A DNA stretch of 64,000 nt, taken from positions 19,339 to 83,338 of the forward strand of contig REEI01000041.1 of NCBI GenBank assembly GCA_007695145.1, given 5' to 3'. Each line of letters starts with the position of its first letter. Positions within the stretch are counted from its first letter, which is position 1. This document shows positions 17,049 through 25,730 of this stretch, piece after piece. Source of the DNA: Saprospirales bacterium. GTDB taxonomy: Bacteria > Bacteroidota > Bacteroidia > Chitinophagales > Saprospiraceae. Under the pieces are notes generated by a model, which had not been told where the DNA came from, searched no databases, and worked only from the letters and a program-made list of their open reading frames with translations. Made by a program: the position numbers and the translations under genes.

Positions 17049-19529
17049 ATGAAAATTTTCAACTCCTGTTTATTTATTGCACTCTTGTCTATACTTTTTG
17101 CCTTCGGCCCGCATCCTAATTCTCTTTTTGGTCAGAGGGGCCCCTCCTCATTCAATGGGGAGATTTCTGGAAGGGTATTGGAGGCGGGAACAGAGGAGGC
17201 AGTTCCATTTGCAACTGTTAGTGTAATTTCTTCGGAGTCCGGCGAGTTAATCAGAGGAACCGTAACAGAAAATAATGGGGCCTTTTTTCTGGAAAGAATT
17301 CCTCAGGGGGAGTTTTTTCTGAGAGTCAACTTTATTGGATTTCAAACTTTTGAAACTGAGGAGTTTACTCTGAATAGGGAGAATCCAACCCGCTTTTTTT
17401 CAAGGATCACCTTGAGAGTTTCAGCCGAACAGCTACAGGAGGTAGTGATTTCTGAGCAGAGAAGTAGTTTTGAGACGCGTCTTGATCGCAGAATTTTCAA
17501 CGTGGAGAATGACATTGTTAGTGAGGGGGGAAGTGCTCTCGAAGTGCTTGGTAATGTTCCATCAGTAGAAGTCGATATCGATGACAATATTTCTCTTCGA
17601 GGGGATGGAAATGTAACTATTTTAATAGATGGGCGACCCTCAACTTTTTCTTCTGCCGAGGTTCTAAGGCAAATTCCGGGAAATTCTATTGAGAGAATTG
17701 AAGTTATTACTAACCCCTCAGCGCGATTTGACCCGGAGGGAATGTCTGGAATTATCAATATCATATTGAAGAAAGACCGCCAATTTGGAGTGAATGGCAA
17801 CCTAAATCTCAGTTACGGTCGCGGTAGAGCTGATCAGTATTCCGGTTCGCTTGGATTGAATATGAGAAACTCCAATGTAAATATTTTTGGAAACTATTCA
17901 TACAACAACAGGGATCGAATTTCCAGGGGTACTGGTACCTCGAGGGTGGCCTTCCCGGATACTACCTATTCCTTCACCCAGATTGATCACAATATTAGAA
18001 ACAATACCTCACATCTATTTAGGGGAGGTGTTGATTACTTTGTCAACAATAGGAATACTCTGTACCTTTCCGGAAACTACCGGGTCAATGACAACAGTAA
18101 TGAAAGTGATCTCGAGCTTGAATATTTCGATAAGTTAGGCAATCCGGCCTTTGAATCTATTCGAAGAACGGCCGGGATTGGCAATGGATATGGTTTTGAA
18201 GTAAATACAGGTTGGCAAAAGAGGTTTTTGAATCCTAATAATCGGATGGATTTTGATGTGATTTTTTCCAGAGATACCGATGACAGGGGAACCGATTATG
18301 TGCAGGACTTCTTTGATCCCGTGGGACAGGAGGCTGAACCAAGCTTTATTCAAACACAGAGTAGAGATAATTTAAATCAACTTTTTTCCGCTAGATTGGA
18401 TGCAGACCTTGAACTTTGGAGCGGTTGGATGGCGGAAACAGGACTGAGGGTTGATTTGAATTCCATCGACAATAAGTTAAACTCTTTTGATATTGACCCA
18501 TTGACAGGTGAGCAGGTCAACGACGTAAATATTTCCAACCATTTTTTGTATGATCAGGAGGTTTACGCAGCTTATTTTACAGTGGGAACTGAATGGGGAA
18601 ATTGGCAGTACAAAGTCGGTTTAAGGGCCGAACAAACATTTACCCAATCAGAATTGAAAACAACCGATGAGCTGTTTAATAACAACTATTTTAGCTTATT
18701 CCCATCCTTTTTTCTTGGGTACAATCTTTCAGAAGGAGAGGATTTGATATTGAGCTATAGCAGGCGGATAAATCGACCAGGTACCTGGCAGCTCAACCCC
18801 TTTAGAGATTTATCGGATCCGAATAACTTTAGAACGGGAAACCCATTTCTTCGACCTGAGTACACCGATGTGTTTGAGTTATCCTACATAAGGATTTGGG
18901 ACCAACTTACTTTGAACAACAGTATTTACTATAGGCAGACCAATGATTTGATAAGAAGATATATCGATTTTGATCCTGCTGGTATTACCATGGTGACATT
19001 TGAAAACATTGGAAGGAGTCACTCATATGGGGTTGAAGCTATCGCTAATTACCGACCAATGAGGTGGTGGAATATCAATGCTACTGCAAACTTTTTTGCT
19101 CAGAAGTTGGATCGCAGTGAGTTGACCGAAGGTTTGAACAGGTCAAGTGAGGGTTTTACTCTTCAACTGAGTTCAAACAAAACTGTGTGGAATGGTATGT
19201 CGGTTCAGCTTTCTTCCAGGTACCGTTCTGGTTTTATTGTTCCTCAGGGAGAAATAAAGGCCTTTTTCAATGTTGACCTGGCTGTTAGGAAAAACTTCTT
19301 GGATAACAATCTCACTGTTAGTCTTAATGCAAGAGATGTTTTCAATACCCTTAGATTTCGATTCAATACAGTGGACGATGTTCCCATTGTCAGAAGTTTT
19401 GAACGAAGTTGGGACAGCAGGGTTGTTACCCTTAATGCAAATTGGCGATTTGGAAGAACACTGGATGGTCCTCAGCGAAGACAGCAGAGAAGAGAAGCTG
19501 CAGATAGGTTTGAGACCCCGGACCTTTAA
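17049..19529 (+). CDS. TonB-dependent receptor / outer membrane beta-barrel family
   Basis: An 826-residue outer-membrane receptor. A signal peptide ends near NSLFGQ. A CarboxypepD-regulatory-like domain follows (ISGRVLEAGTEEAVPFATVSVIS, IPQGEFFLRVNFIGFQTFE). The plug domain lies at roughly residues 150-245 (ALEVLGNVPSVEVDIDDNISLRG, VTILIDGRPST, IERIEVITNPSARFDPEGMSGIINIIL). The rest is the transmembrane barrel of the OMP_b-brl_3 type, with SYSRRINRPGTWQLNPF and GNPFLRPEYTDVFELSY as landmarks. It should take up a substrate with energy from TonB-ExbBD, but lacks a SusD partner nearby, so it is not a classical polysaccharide-utilisation locus. Substrate unknown. Confidence 0.92.
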   Translation: MKIFNSCLFIALLSILFAFGPHPNSLFGQRGPSSFNGEISGRVLEAGTEEAVPFATVSVISSESGELIRGTVTENNGAFFLERIPQGEFFLRVNFIGFQTFETEEFTLNRENPTRFFSRITLRVSAEQLQEVVISEQRSSFETRLDRRIFNVENDIVSEGGSALEVLGNVPSVEVDIDDNISLRGDGNVTILIDGRPSTFSSAEVLRQIPGNSIERIEVITNPSARFDPEGMSGIINIILKKDRQFGVNGNLNLSYGRGRADQYSGSLGLNMRNSNVNIFGNYSYNNRDRISRGTGTSRVAFPDTTYSFTQIDHNIRNNTSHLFRGGVDYFVNNRNTLYLSGNYRVNDNSNESDLELEYFDKLGNPAFESIRRTAGIGNGYGFEVNTGWQKRFLNPNNRMDFDVIFSRDTDDRGTDYVQDFFDPVGQEAEPSFIQTQSRDNLNQLFSARLDADLELWSGWMAETGLRVDLNSIDNKLNSFDIDPLTGEQVNDVNISNHFLYDQEVYAAYFTVGTEWGNWQYKVGLRAEQTFTQSELKTTDELFNNNYFSLFPSFFLGYNLSEGEDLILSYSRRINRPGTWQLNPFRDLSDPNNFRTGNPFLRPEYTDVFELSYIRIWDQLTLNNSIYYRQTNDLIRRYIDFDPAGITMVTFENIGRSHSYGVEAIANYRPMRWWNINATANFFAQKLDRSELTEGLNRSSEGFTLQLSSNKTVWNGMSVQLSSRYRSGFIVPQGEIKAFFNVDLAVRKNFLDNNLTVSLNARDVFNTLRFRFNTVDDVPIVRSFERSWDSRVVTLNANWRFGRTLDGPQRRQQRREAADRFETPDL

Positions 19530-19565
19530 TCAGTTGATTTTATTTTACAATCCTGATAGAATTCC

Positions 19566-19596
19566 TTGCGCGATAGGCATCATTTAGGTAAATTTG
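19566..19596 (+). promoter_or_regulatory. Complete Bacteroidota-type promoter
   Basis: TTG at 19566-19568, a 20-base spacer, and TAAATTTG at 19589-19596 fit the -33/-7 consensus exactly. It lies 40 bases upstream of the T9SS cargo gene. Confidence 0.7.
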
Positions 19597-19636
19597 CGGG
19601 GTTCAATTAACTTTACCAACCGTAAATTTATCCTGT

Positions 19637-20710
19637 ATGATTAAAAATTTGTCTATTGTCCTCAGCTTGATGGTTCTCGGAATAGGACTGGTTGCACAGC
19701 CGGTTATTTCACTTCCTTTATTGGGAGACCAGGACAAAGTGTACACCTTCAGAACCGCAGCAGCCGGAGGACTCAATGTTGATGTTGCCGGCCCCAATGT
19801 AGTTTGGGACCTATCCAACATTGATCCGGATTCTATTTTGCCGGAAATTTCATTTCAGGAATTTATCCCACTGCTTGAAGCGCCATTTAGCAATTTATTT
19901 TCGAATGCTGATTTTGTATTGAGAGAGACTTCAGAGTTTTCTGTTGACTATAATTACCTCGAACTAAAGTCTGATCGCTTGGTAGTAATAGGATTGTACA
20001 CTGAAGGAGATACTCTTCCGGCCTTTTTTCCAGAGCCAATTCTCCTGACCCCATTGCCTTTGGAATTTGGTTTCACAGAGTCTGAAACCATTCCATTTGT
20101 ATTTGACTTTGCGGATTTGGTGGACACCTTTCAACTTACAAATGCCTATGAAGCAGATGCCTGGGGAGAACTCCGGCTGCCAAATGGTATTGAATTGCAA
20201 AATACCATGAGACTCAAGGCAAAATCTGATATAGATGGATTAATTGAAACGGATGAGGGAATATTCCGGGTTGTAGTTGACCAAACCTCTTATTTGTTTT
20301 TAAACAATGATTTTGGTGTTCCAGTGGCAACCTATACCCGTCAAACAGCAACTTTCTTTTTGGTTCTTGGTCCTATTCAAGTTCCCATATTTGAATTGCC
20401 TGCTGAGCCTTCCCTGGAATTCTACAGCGTATTAGGTACAAATACAGATGAGATTTCTTCTGACCTTGAAGTACAATTGTTCCCCAATCCCGCGAGTGAT
20501 TTTATCCATTTGAGTTTTGGAGAAGGACTTCCAAAGGATATGGTCTATGAGATATTTGATCTATCAGGAAAATCTCTAATGACTGGAATAATTAGTGCGG
20601 AATCATCTATACATCAGATTGAGACAAAAACTCTAAGTAGTGGCATGTATCAATTATCTTTGAGTTCGAATAGCACCAGGAAAGTCATTCCATTCTTAGT
20701 TAAGAAATAA
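19637..20710 (+). CDS. Secreted protein with T9SS type A sorting domain
   Basis: A 357-residue protein with a signal peptide (LSLMVLGIGLVAQ) and a beta-rich body of about 260 residues that I cannot assign to a family. The C-terminal tail is the T9SS signal: LEVQLFPNPASDFIHLSF, then VYEIFDLSGKSLMTG, TKTLSSGMYQLSL and KVIPFLVKK. It should cross the outer membrane through the apparatus encoded by gldKLMN and lose the tail on the surface. It has its own promoter and a terminator, so it is a single-gene unit. Confidence 0.88.
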   Translation: MIKNLSIVLSLMVLGIGLVAQPVISLPLLGDQDKVYTFRTAAAGGLNVDVAGPNVVWDLSNIDPDSILPEISFQEFIPLLEAPFSNLFSNADFVLRETSEFSVDYNYLELKSDRLVVIGLYTEGDTLPAFFPEPILLTPLPLEFGFTESETIPFVFDFADLVDTFQLTNAYEADAWGELRLPNGIELQNTMRLKAKSDIDGLIETDEGIFRVVVDQTSYLFLNNDFGVPVATYTRQTATFFLVLGPIQVPIFELPAEPSLEFYSVLGTNTDEISSDLEVQLFPNPASDFIHLSFGEGLPKDMVYEIFDLSGKSLMTGIISAESSIHQIETKTLSSGMYQLSLSSNSTRKVIPFLVKK

Positions 20711-20742
20711 AAGCAATACCTACTTAAAATTGCCGAATAGCT

Positions 20743-20774
20743 GGGGCGGTGTGTAAAATCATCGCCCCTTTTTT
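20743..20774 (+). terminator. Rho-independent terminator after the T9SS cargo gene
   Basis: GGGGCGGTG pairs with CATCGCCCC over nine positions with one G-U pair, followed by TTTTTT. It sits between two convergent genes; the T-run on the plus strand shows it serves the plus-strand gene. Confidence 0.82.
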
Positions 20775-22086
20775 AGGTCGCTAACCTCTTTACGGCCTCT
20801 ACCAATTTATCTATTTCCCCTTTTGAATTACTGATGTTGGGGCTGATCCTGACACCGTCAAGGCCTCCCCAAACCGGGGCGACTGTGTAAATTCCATGTT
20901 GCTCAAATAGTTTTTCGCCCAAAACAGATGATGGCATCCCCCTTAGAGAAAACATTCCCAGTGCACAGCTGAATTCCCTTCTGAATGAAGTTTTTATCTC
21001 AACTCCATTTATCTCAGACAGTTTATTGAGGGCGTAGTTTTTTAAATAAAACAGCCGTTCGCACTTTTTTTCTAAACCGATCAGCTCTAAAAAATCAAGA
21101 GCCGTGTGGATGGCCAAATCAATCGGACTGTTGTGTATCCCGAAGTTTTCAAACTTTCTGATGTCCTTGGATTCAGGATCTGAAGCTGCAAGCATCGGTC
21201 GGGTTTCGGAAATTAAATTCTTCTTTACGGTCAACAAACCCGTGCCAATGGGAGCCGATATCCATTTGTGTAAACTGGCAGCCCAGTAATCGCAAGAGTT
21301 TTGCTCGACATTGCAATCCATTTGACCCGGAATGTGTGCCCCGTCAACAAACAACCTAATTCCTGTGGCATTTAGCTTCTCTGCTATGTTTTTCACTGGA
21401 ATCAACTGTCCGTTCCAGTTGAACATTTCCATGACTTGTATCGCTCTGGTTTTGGCTGAAATAGCATTCAAATAGGGACTAATGAGTTCGTCAACAGATT
21501 CTGAGGGTAGGGGTACATCCACCCAAACGAGCTTAATTCCTTCAAATTTTTCCCTTTGTTTCCATGCATTCACCAAGGTGGGGTAGTCCTGTCGACTGAG
21601 GATTACTTCTTCTCCTCTCTTTAAAGGCATTCCAAAGATGGCCGTCTCCATAGCGCTGGAAGTGTTCCGCTGCAAACTCAGTTCCTCTGAGTCCACTCCT
21701 ACCAGCTGAGCCAGTCTTTTTCTGAGCAGTTCCCTTGATTCTGAGAAACCCTCGAAGAACCAATACCCGGGAAGCTCATTGGCCAGGCGGGTATATTCAT
21801 TCTGAGCCAACATTACCGGGATCGGCATGCTGTTGATGCTTCCGTGATTGAGGTTGATATAGTCAAAAGCCTGGTAGGAAGTTTTTCTTATTTTTTCCCA
21901 AAAGTCTTCAAAGGTGGCCAATTCTTCTGCCGATACCCCTTTGACTTCTGAGGTGATCTTCTGTAGCTTTTGCCAGGTAGGGGATTTCTTAACTTTCTCG
22001 TCCACCGCATTCAAGCGGTTTGAGAGCCTTTCTTTTGTATTTCCAGACATTTGTATGGTGTAGATATTGAGTAAATCTGTAATCAT
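20773..22086 (-). CDS. Aminotransferase class V family protein (PLP-dependent)
   Basis: A PLP enzyme of about 437 residues. The Schiff-base lysine is in SLHKWISAPIGTG (about residue 274). Other fold-type I landmarks are YINLNHGSINSMP at the N-terminus, LQRNTSSAMETAIFG as the phosphate-binding turn, and RLFVDGAHIPGQMD with the PLP-contacting Asp. The set resembles isopenicillin N epimerase-like and cysteine desulfurase-like class V enzymes. The track uses TTG as first codon; the ATGs at 22086 and 22050 are better starts, and I cannot choose firmly between them. No Tat or Sec signal is visible. The reaction is unknown. Confidence 0.85.
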   Translation of the reverse strand: MITDLLNIYTIQMSGNTKERLSNRLNAVDEKVKKSPTWQKLQKITSEVKGVSAEELATFEDFWEKIRKTSYQAFDYINLNHGSINSMPIPVMLAQNEYTRLANELPGYWFFEGFSESRELLRKRLAQLVGVDSEELSLQRNTSSAMETAIFGMPLKRGEEVILSRQDYPTLVNAWKQREKFEGIKLVWVDVPLPSESVDELISPYLNAISAKTRAIQVMEMFNWNGQLIPVKNIAEKLNATGIRLFVDGAHIPGQMDCNVEQNSCDYWAASLHKWISAPIGTGLLTVKKNLISETRPMLAASDPESKDIRKFENFGIHNSPIDLAIHTALDFLELIGLEKKCERLFYLKNYALNKLSEINGVEIKTSFRREFSCALGMFSLRGMPSSVLGEKLFEQHGIYTVAPVWGGLDGVRISPNISNSKGEIDKLVEAVKRLAT

Positions 22087-22092
22087 GCACAA

Positions 22093-22535
22093 ATTTCCGA
22101 AAATTATATGACTTTATTTTATTATCTGTTACCTGAATCAATGTGGTTGAGAACTAATGGTGCTGTTTACTTCAAAATTTTTTATTGAATTGCAGGTACA
22201 TAGTTGAATGGAACTTATAGGAATTTAATGCTATAGGTTTAATAATTTACTCTTGAAATGTTGTATGCCTTTTATTTCCCTCATTCAATTAGTAGAAGCC
22301 ACTGGCTTGATGGCATGGAATGACCAGCTGTTTTGTCTCCTTTTGTCAGCCCAGATGATTTTGTCCGTAAAATGTTGCATTTGGTAGAAATAGAGCTTTT
22401 AATATCTCTTTTCAGTGAATTTCTGCGTTTTGATACATATTTTTCACAATGCCGGTGCACTCAGCTGATAATAACAGACCAAATATTATCGCAAAGTTGG
22501 TTGTCAGTATTCGGTTGTTTTTAAAACTTTAATCG
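22093..22535. other. Intergenic region between divergent genes
   Basis: About 440 AT-rich bases between the aminotransferase and the subtilase. I find no perfect TAnnTTTG promoter box, RNA gene or convincing ORF; the 63-codon ORF at 22333 has unlike codon use and no family resemblance. Confidence 0.5.
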
Positions 22536-24149
22536 ATGCAGAAGTTACTATTTATCCTTTTTCTTTTCCCAACAGTACTATTTGCTCAAACGGGGGTCCC
22601 TCTAGATTGGTTTCATCTCTGTCCTGTAGAGGACGGCTTCAGAGGACTCAATACTGCCGGTGCATACCAATTATTGGAAGGGAGGGAAAGTAAAACAATT
22701 GTAGTGGCGGTGATTGATAGTGGGGTAGATATTGAGCACGAAGACCTTAGAAATAACATTTGGACCAATCCCGGTGAAATACCTGGTACAGGAAGGGATG
22801 ACGACAGTAACGGTTATGTTGACGACATAAATGGCTGGAATTTTATCGGTGGCCCTGATGGTAACGTAATCCATGATAATCTTGAAATTACACGGCTCTA
22901 CCGAAAATATAGGGATTTATACAGTCATTGGAATCCACTTGAGCTCAATAGAAGAGATCGCTTGAAATACGCCAGATATCTAACCTATAAAAGAGCTTAT
23001 CAGGAGGGGCGTGAGCGGGCAGCTAACAATTTGGAGCAATTTAAAGAATTTAGAAACAGACTGGTATTATCTATCGATAAGGTCATGCTCGCACTTGGTG
23101 ACCAGCCCATCACTGAATCAGCCCTCAGTTCAATCGATCCGCAGGGGGACCAGGATGTGAGCTTTGGGATTATGGTATTGCTAAACTTTATTGAAGACTA
23201 TCCATCAGGAGACTACGAGACCATCAGAGAGGATCTGATTCGGGCAATGGATGCAGGGGTGGAACATTATTATAGCAGTTACCATTACCATTATAATGTG
23301 GATTTTTGCCCACGCCATCTTGTGAATGACAATTACGAAGATCAGGAGGAGCGATTTTATGGGAATAACGAAGTGGGTGGAGAATTCTCCGAGCATGGAA
23401 CCCATGTCGCAGGAATTATTGGAGCTGTGAGAGGCAATGACCTGGGGATGGATGGTATAGTTGACAATGTCCGCATAATGTCAATCCGCACTGTACCAAA
23501 TGGCGATGAGAGAGATAAGGATGTGGCCAATGCCATCCGGTATGCGGTTGACAATGGTGCTTCTGTAATTAATATGTCCTTTGGGAAGGGTTTCTCGTGG
23601 AATAAGTCCGTTGTAGACGATGCGGTGAGGTATGCAGAGAAAAACGATGTGTTGCTCGTTCATGCAGCCGGAAATGGATCTCAAAATAATGATCTGAATG
23701 ATAATTTCCCCAATCCTGTATTTGAGAAAAGAAGATTTTTGGGACCGCGAAGAGCAAGGAACTGGATTTCAGTTGGCGCCCTTAGTTACAATGAGCCTCC
23801 CGCTAAAGTGGCTTCCTTTTCGAACTACGGCAGAGAGACAGTGGATGTATTCGCTCCGGGTGAGTTTATTTACTCAACCATTCCAGGTAACGAGTATCAG
23901 GACAATATGGGCACCAGTATGGCTGCTCCTATGGTGTCCGGATTGGCTGCCTTATTGCGGTCTTATTTTCCTGAATTCAATGCGAGACAAATTAAGTCCA
24001 TCATCAAAGATTCTGCAATCAGGGAGAATGCACAGGTAGTTCAGCCTGGGACAAGAGAGATGGTATCATTTAGCGAATTGAGTAGAACTGGGGGCTACAT
24101 CAATGCATACGAAGCTGTGAAACTGGCCATTCAGAGATCAAAAAATTAA
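22536..24149 (+). CDS. S8 family serine peptidase (subtilase)
   Basis: A 537-residue secreted subtilase with a short signal peptide (LLFILFLFPTVLFAQ). The catalytic triad is visible: Asp61 in VVAVIDSGVDIEHEDL, His287 in EHGTHVAGIIG and Ser461 in MGTSMAAPMVSG. The Asp-His distance is about 225 residues, against about 32 in subtilisin; the insert is mostly charged helices (YKRAYQEGRERAANNLEQF) and may act as a regulatory or substrate domain. There is no T9SS tail; the sequence ends soon after the last catalytic helix, so it is likely periplasmic or exported otherwise. csaA starts 3 bases downstream. Confidence 0.93.
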   Translation: MQKLLFILFLFPTVLFAQTGVPLDWFHLCPVEDGFRGLNTAGAYQLLEGRESKTIVVAVIDSGVDIEHEDLRNNIWTNPGEIPGTGRDDDSNGYVDDINGWNFIGGPDGNVIHDNLEITRLYRKYRDLYSHWNPLELNRRDRLKYARYLTYKRAYQEGRERAANNLEQFKEFRNRLVLSIDKVMLALGDQPITESALSSIDPQGDQDVSFGIMVLLNFIEDYPSGDYETIREDLIRAMDAGVEHYYSSYHYHYNVDFCPRHLVNDNYEDQEERFYGNNEVGGEFSEHGTHVAGIIGAVRGNDLGMDGIVDNVRIMSIRTVPNGDERDKDVANAIRYAVDNGASVINMSFGKGFSWNKSVVDDAVRYAEKNDVLLVHAAGNGSQNNDLNDNFPNPVFEKRRFLGPRRARNWISVGALSYNEPPAKVASFSNYGRETVDVFAPGEFIYSTIPGNEYQDNMGTSMAAPMVSGLAALLRSYFPEFNARQIKSIIKDSAIRENAQVVQPGTREMVSFSELSRTGGYINAYEAVKLAIQRSKN

Positions 24150-24152
24150 ACC

Positions 24153-24497
24153 ATGGAAAAAAAACCAATGATAAGCTGGTCTGACTTTGATAAAGTGGAT
24201 ATGAGAGTCGGTAAAGTTTTGGAGGCATCCTATTTTGAAGAGGCAAAGGTTCCTGCAATAAAAATGCTGATAGACTTTGGACCAATTGGAACTCTTAAAA
24301 GCTCTGCACAGATTACAGACCACTACCTGCCCGCCAATTTAGTTGGAAATCAAGTGATTGCTGTGGTCAATTTTCCTCCAAAACAAGTTGCAAATATGAT
24401 GAGCGAGTGTCTTGTACTGGGGATAATTGAACTGGGCGGTGAGGTTGTATTGTTGAGACCGGATAAAGAGGTAGAAAATGGGCGACCAGTAGCTTGA
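24153..24497 (+). CDS. csaA: CsaA-type tRNA-binding domain protein
   Basis: A 114-residue cytoplasmic protein that is wholly a Trbp111/CsaA OB-fold. Landmarks are FDKVDMRVGKVLEASYFEEAKVPAIKM, GTLKSSAQIT, GNQVIAVVNFPPKQVANMMSE and LVLGI. Homologues bind tRNA as dimers, and CsaA in Bacillus has been described as a secretion-linked chaperone. It is 3 bases after the subtilase gene, so the two are very likely co-transcribed. Confidence 0.93.
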   Translation: MEKKPMISWSDFDKVDMRVGKVLEASYFEEAKVPAIKMLIDFGPIGTLKSSAQITDHYLPANLVGNQVIAVVNFPPKQVANMMSECLVLGIIELGGEVVLLRPDKEVENGRPVA

Positions 24498-24675
24498 GTT
24501 TTTTGTAAGAGCTCAACTGAGTGTCATTTTGGAGAAAAAGAATCGGGGGATTCAGCAGAGACTAAACCTGTCTTCTTAGATGCATCTCAAGCAATTACCT
24601 TCAAGTCTCTACAAAAGAATTGATTTTCGAACGGTTATTTTTCAAAAAATTTACCCAAATTTAATGCTGAATTTT

Positions 24676-24683
24676 TAGCTTTG
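24676..24683 (+). promoter_or_regulatory. Candidate -7 box of the HD-domain gene
   Basis: TAGCTTTG fits TAnnTTTG and is 17 bases before the ATG. The -33 element is not evident. Confidence 0.45.
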
Positions 24684-24700
24684 CTGTTTATATCTTTTAA

Positions 24701-25282
24701 ATGCGATTCGCAGAACTCAAAAAATATGTTTTAAATCTCCTCGAAAGGGATTTAAATCCCAAGCTGACCTACCATGGAGTACATCATACTGAGGATGTTC
24801 TGTCGGTTACCAGAAAGTATATCGATATTTTTTCAATTGAGGAGCGAGAAGCTCTATTGTTGGAAACCGGAGCACTCCTCCACGATACCGGTTTTCTTAA
24901 TACCTACAAAGATCACGAAGAAGAAGGTGCCAGGATCGCATCCCAATTATTGCCCGGCTTTGGATTTGATTCGAGCCAGATTTCAATTGTGAATGGATTG
25001 ATCATGGCAACTAAAGTTCCGCAGCAACCCACAAACCTTCTGGAGCAAATTATTTGTGATGCAGACCTGGATTATCTCGGTCGTGAGGATGTTTACGCCA
25101 TTAGTGAAACCTTGTTTATAGAACTTCAGCATTTCACTCCTCTTAAAGAAAGAGGTGACTGGGACAAAGTTCAGATTAGCTTTTTGAAGAGCCACAGTTT
25201 TCATACGGATTGGGCTATAGAAAACCGAAAGCCCGGAAAAGAGAAATATTTGGCTGAGCTCTGTCTGCGCACAGACAGGTAA
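24701..25282 (+). CDS. HD-domain phosphohydrolase
   Basis: A 193-residue soluble protein with the HD superfamily metal site: an upstream HH pair (GVHHTEDV, about residues 28-29), the HD pair (ALLHDTGFL, 61-62) and a later Asp (CDADLDYLG). The family removes phosphate from nucleotides or cleaves cyclic nucleotides. It ends 13 bases from the end of the cyclic-nucleotide-binding gene, pointing toward it; a link to cyclic nucleotide turnover is tempting but is only inference from position. Confidence 0.85.
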   Translation: MRFAELKKYVLNLLERDLNPKLTYHGVHHTEDVLSVTRKYIDIFSIEEREALLLETGALLHDTGFLNTYKDHEEEGARIASQLLPGFGFDSSQISIVNGLIMATKVPQQPTNLLEQIICDADLDYLGREDVYAISETLFIELQHFTPLKERGDWDKVQISFLKSHSFHTDWAIENRKPGKEKYLAELCLRTDR

Positions 25283-25295
25283 TTATTGAATCCGT

Positions 25296-25730
25296 TCAGC
25301 TCTTGAGTCTTGCGATTTCTTCATTGAGTGAAATGATTCTCCTGATCAATACCTGAATAATTTCACTGAGGATTTCAGACTTTTCATAAAGTAAGTCCAT
25401 GAAGTAATCCCTACCAATTATATATACTATACTGTCTTCTAGAGTTGAAACTGAGGCTGTTCTGGGGATGGGGGTCAGCAGGGCAAGTTCTCCGACTATT
25501 TCATTTGCTCCCAATTGGGCAAAGACACTGTCTCCGTCGTGTACTTTTACTTTGCCGGACTTGATAATGTACATGCAATCACCGATTTCTCCTTTTTTTA
25601 TAAACTCCCTACCTGCCGGGATTTCTTCAAATTCCATGATTCGAGCAATGTCCAAAAGAGAGGCCTCCGGCAAGTTTTCAAAAACAGAGACCGTTTTTAG
25701 CGAAAATACTTTGTCAATCAGAAATTCCAT
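25296..25730 (-). CDS. Cyclic nucleotide-binding domain protein
   Basis: A 144-residue protein that is one cNMP-binding domain. It has VFSLKTVSVFENLPEASLLDIARIMEFEEIPAGREFIKKGEIGDCMYII, then VKVHDGD and the phosphate-binding cassette IVGELALLTPIPRTASV. The Arg at the usual ligand position (PRTASV) is retained. No DNA-binding domain follows, so it is not a CRP-type regulator. Its ATG overlaps the end of the NTT-HEAT gene by 17 bases, which implies coupled translation and probably a joint function. Confidence 0.9.
   Translation of the reverse strand: MEFLIDKVFSLKTVSVFENLPEASLLDIARIMEFEEIPAGREFIKKGEIGDCMYIIKSGKVKVHDGDSVFAQLGANEIVGELALLTPIPRTASVSTLEDSIVYIIGRDYFMDLLYEKSEILSEIIQVLIRRIISLNEEIARLKS

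Noticed and set aside
22333-22524. 63-residue plus-strand ORF before the subtilase
   Set aside because: No family resemblance, no start signal, and codon use unlike the neighbours.
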